From NCBI RefSeq assembly GCF_014856545.2, contig NZ_CP109811.1, positions 2,660,001-2,724,000 on the forward strand: a stretch of DNA of 64,000 bases, read 5' to 3'. This document shows, one piece after another, positions 62,006 to 64,000 of the stretch. The notes below the pieces were generated by a model that saw nothing but the letters and a program-made list of their open reading frames with translations, was not told where the DNA came from and searched no databases. Source of the stretch: Mesobacillus jeotgali. GTDB taxonomy: Bacteria > Bacillota > Bacilli > Bacillales > Cytobacillaceae. The position numbers were made by a program, and so were the translations under genes. Each line of letters opens with the position of its first letter. The first letter of the stretch is position 1.

Positions 62006-63352
62006 TTATACTTCCCTTCTCATTGCCTGGAGAACATCAACTTTAGTGGCACGCTGTGCAGGACGCAGACCGGACAGAATCGTGACAAGGTAGCAGATGA
62101 TAAAGCTGATGATTGGCAAGGTGTATGGGATATGGCTGAAAATCAGCCCTGCCGGAGGTTCTTCACCAAAAGCCTGCTTGATGATCAGCGGCAGTCCAAA
62201 ATTCACGATGAAACTGATGGCATAAGCAACAAGAGTTCCGACCGCTGCCCCGATCAGTCCGATATAGCTGCTTTCGAGCAAGAAGATTTTTTTGATTGTC
62301 TTTGGATTAGCCCCAATTGCCTTCATGATACCAATGTCAGGTGCCCTTTCTGTAACAGCCATAGTCATTGTGTTATAAATTCCAATCGAAGCAATAATGA
62401 TTGCAATTGTGCCTATAAAAATCAATCCTGCTTTAACAATCGTGAACATGACGTTAACATCCTTGAGCTCATTTATGACCGAATAGGACGGATAATTATT
62501 TTTCTCTAATTCAGCTGTGATGTCTTTTACTGCTTCCATATCTTGAGCGTATATATTCACTTGATCATATTGATCAGTAGAGATGTCCGGCAGCTCCATG
62601 TCAGGATTGTTTGGATCCTTCATCATTCCGCGTGGAGTACCCGTAAATTCTTCAACCTGCTTAAGAACTCCTTCAGAAACAAATACTACATTGTCATAAA
62701 TCCATTCCTTTGTTGGTTTCTTGCGGATACCGACTACCTTTACTTCCAAAGGTTTTATTACCTCTTTGCCGTCTTCAAACTTGATAACATCCATGGTGAT
62801 TTGCTTGCCGACCAACTCGCCTTTATAACGGAATTCTTCTTTTATCTGTCCCTTTTCATTGTAAAGATCTTCAGTTATCTCTTTATTTGGGCGAAGATCC
62901 TGGAAGAAATGATACCCAACGACCACCTCATTCTCTGCTTTTGGAAGCCGGCCTTCCGAAAGTTCGAGACCAGCTTTTGTTTCAGACGGCATATGGGCAA
63001 CCACTGCCTGGGCATTTGTCTGGTGTTCATCCGCTTCAAACCTATAATTCTGCAGGTTTTTCCTTCTAGTCACAGCCTTTACATCATCAATTTCTTCAAA
63101 GTAGGAAATATCCTCATCCGTCAGCTGTCTGAAGCCATTATTCGGCTCCTCTTTTCCAGGGACTTCGATTTCTGTCACAATCCTTCTTTCCAGCGTTTCT
63201 TTTACGATTGATTTATGGAGACCAAAACCCACTGAAGCTAGCACAATCAGGAATGCTACACTCATAGCCGTGGCCAGTATGGTCATGAACAACCGTGTCC
63301 TGTTCTTTTTCATATTTTGCCTAACGAATTGAAATTGATCTTTAAGCCTCAT
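62006..63352 (-). CDS. MacB-like ABC transporter permease (FtsX domain)
   Basis: A 448-residue permease. An N-terminal membrane helix (TRLFMTILATAMSVAFLIVL) is followed by an extracellular MacB_PCD domain to about residue 300. Then come three helices of the FtsX domain with the conserved TMAVTERAPDIGIMKAIGAN near residue 335. Such systems export peptides or antibiotics, or act by mechanotransmission, not by simple pumping. It overlaps the ATPase gene by 11 bases. Confidence 0.9.
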   Translation of the reverse strand: MRLKDQFQFVRQNMKKNRTRLFMTILATAMSVAFLIVLASVGFGLHKSIVKETLERRIVTEIEVPGKEEPNNGFRQLTDEDISYFEEIDDVKAVTRRKNLQNYRFEADEHQTNAQAVVAHMPSETKAGLELSEGRLPKAENEVVVGYHFFQDLRPNKEITEDLYNEKGQIKEEFRYKGELVGKQITMDVIKFEDGKEVIKPLEVKVVGIRKKPTKEWIYDNVVFVSEGVLKQVEEFTGTPRGMMKDPNNPDMELPDISTDQYDQVNIYAQDMEAVKDITAELEKNNYPSYSVINELKDVNVMFTIVKAGLIFIGTIAIIIASIGIYNTMTMAVTERAPDIGIMKAIGANPKTIKKIFLLESSYIGLIGAAVGTLVAYAISFIVNFGLPLIIKQAFGEEPPAGLIFSHIPYTLPIISFIICYLVTILSGLRPAQRATKVDVLQAMRREV

Positions 63353-64000
63353 TTGCTAGTACCTCCTCGACAACTTTGCCATCCCTTAACTCAATGGTAC
63401 GATGGCCAATTTGGGCAACCTTGTCATCATGGGTAATGATTAAAAATGTAATGCCAAGCTCTCTGTTTAATTTAATGATGAATTTGAGTAAATCTTCTTC
63501 TGTTTCCGAGTCCAGACTGCCGGTGGGTTCATCAGCAAGAATGATTGGAGGATTGACGATAAGTGCACGGGCGATGCTTACCCTTTGCTGCTGTCCTCCT
63601 GAAAGTTCGCCAGGATAATGATCCCTATAGTCAGATAATCCCACCATATCAAGGATTTCATTGGTTCTAAGTTTCCTTTCCTCCTCTTTCACTCCCTTAA
63701 AAATAAGAGGAAGCTCAACATTATGATAGGCCGTCATACTTGGGATCAGTTGGAAGCTTTGAAAAATAAACCCAAGATGCTCGATCCGAAAATCGGCAAA
63801 TTTCGTTTCGTTTAGATTAGATGTTTTAATCCCATTGATTATGATTTCTCCTTCTTTTGGCCTTATAAATCCGCTGACAAGGTTGAGAAGTGTAGATTTA
63901 CCAGATCCGCTCCTGCCTACAATCGTCATGATTTCTCCTTTGTTCACTTTTAATGAAACATTCTTCAACACAGGAATGACTGTTTTTCTCCCTTTCTTGC
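63342..64000 (-). CDS. ABC transporter ATP-binding protein (LolD/MacB type), 5' end outside window
   Basis: The ATPase partner of the FtsX-type permease. Walker A (IVGRSGSGKSTLLN), Q-loop (GFIFQSFQLIPS), signature LSGGQQQRVSIARALI and Walker B (IILADEPTGSLD) are intact. The frame stays open to the window edge (GRKTVIPVLKNVSLKVNKGE), so the true start lies outside; the TTG at 63971 would cut off the first strand of the family fold. Confidence 0.92.
   Translation of the reverse strand, partial: KKGRKTVIPVLKNVSLKVNKGEIMTIVGRSGSGKSTLLNLVSGFIRPKEGEIIINGIKTSNLNETKFADFRIEHLGFIFQSFQLIPSMTAYHNVELPLIFKGVKEEERKLRTNEILDMVGLSDYRDHYPGELSGGQQQRVSIARALIVNPPIILADEPTGSLDSETEEDLLKFIIKLNRELGITFLIITHDDKVAQIGHRTIELRDGKVVEEVLANEA

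Noticed and set aside
61868..62509. Plus-strand open frame of 213 codons
   Set aside because: It runs antisense through the end of the macB-like permease, has Cys- and Gln-rich composition typical of a shadow frame, and lacks a ribosome site.

Overview
The window looks like chromosome from a low-GC, spore-forming Bacillaceae bacterium. Many genes match Bacillus subtilis counterparts in order and detail: des/desK/desR, queC-queD-queE under a preQ1 riboswitch, an mhq-type quinone-stress operon with its MhqR box, an RsbR-family stressosome protein, YitT, YwbE, DUF1292 and DUF2512 proteins. The most telling locus is a spore-type manganese oxidase operon (mnxG with mnxE/mnxF-like partners). This suggests a relative of the marine Mn(II)-oxidising Bacillus spore isolates (Mesobacillus-like); that genus placement is inference. 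No prophage, insertion sequence with transposase, or CRISPR array was seen.

Layout. 1-3.85 kb: the 5' part of a GH13 alpha-glucosidase (apparently frameshifted at codon 2) behind a LacI-type repressor with two matching operators, then small genes, a phosphatase and an acetyltransferase. 3.86-9.1 kb: a DEAD-box helicase, a UvrC-like GIY-YIG protein, and the membrane-fluidity system desR-desK-des with a DesR-type operator. 9.4-13.2 kb: a helicase-loader-like small protein, an SDR, a tandem array of 53-bp hairpin units, and an orphan pair of DppB/DppC-like permeases. 13.2-15.7 kb: queosine precursor genes queC-queD-queE plus a VUT-family transporter behind a preQ1-I riboswitch with a clear terminator/antiterminator.

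16-23.9 kb is the most distinctive part. A 1227-residue MnxG-like multicopper oxidase is preceded by mnxE-, mnxF- and mnxD-position genes and followed by a 300-residue protein. A 173-residue Cys/His-rich gene converges on the operon. The small proteins share one signature (G-x-V/I-x3-G-x-D-F-V-x-L followed by I-P-F/Y-x2-I), so they look like an expanded family of small beta-barrels around the oxidase. A sigma-K-like promoter and a structured interspersed repeat precede the operon, and two paralogous membrane proteins diverge from it.

24-47 kb is ordinary accessory chromosome: nucleotidyltransferase, lipoprotein, thioesterase, aldo-keto reductase, methyltransferase, MazG-like protein, FAD oxidoreductase, racemase, the mhq operon, DUF2294 and DUF3231 proteins, an alkyltransferase-like protein, PEP carboxylase, a Clp_N-GNAT fusion, an M48-ankyrin fusion and transporters. 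47-64 kb: a beta-helix protein, a HAD phosphatase, an RsbRD-like protein, a CPA2 antiporter, two YitT proteins, tRNA-Arg(CCT) with a copy of its 5' end upstream, a PAP2 phosphatase, an amino acid permease, and two ABC export systems, the last running off the window edge.

Gene starts were chosen mainly by ribosome binding site; many are TTG or GTG. Functions were assigned from motifs and remembered families, without database searches.
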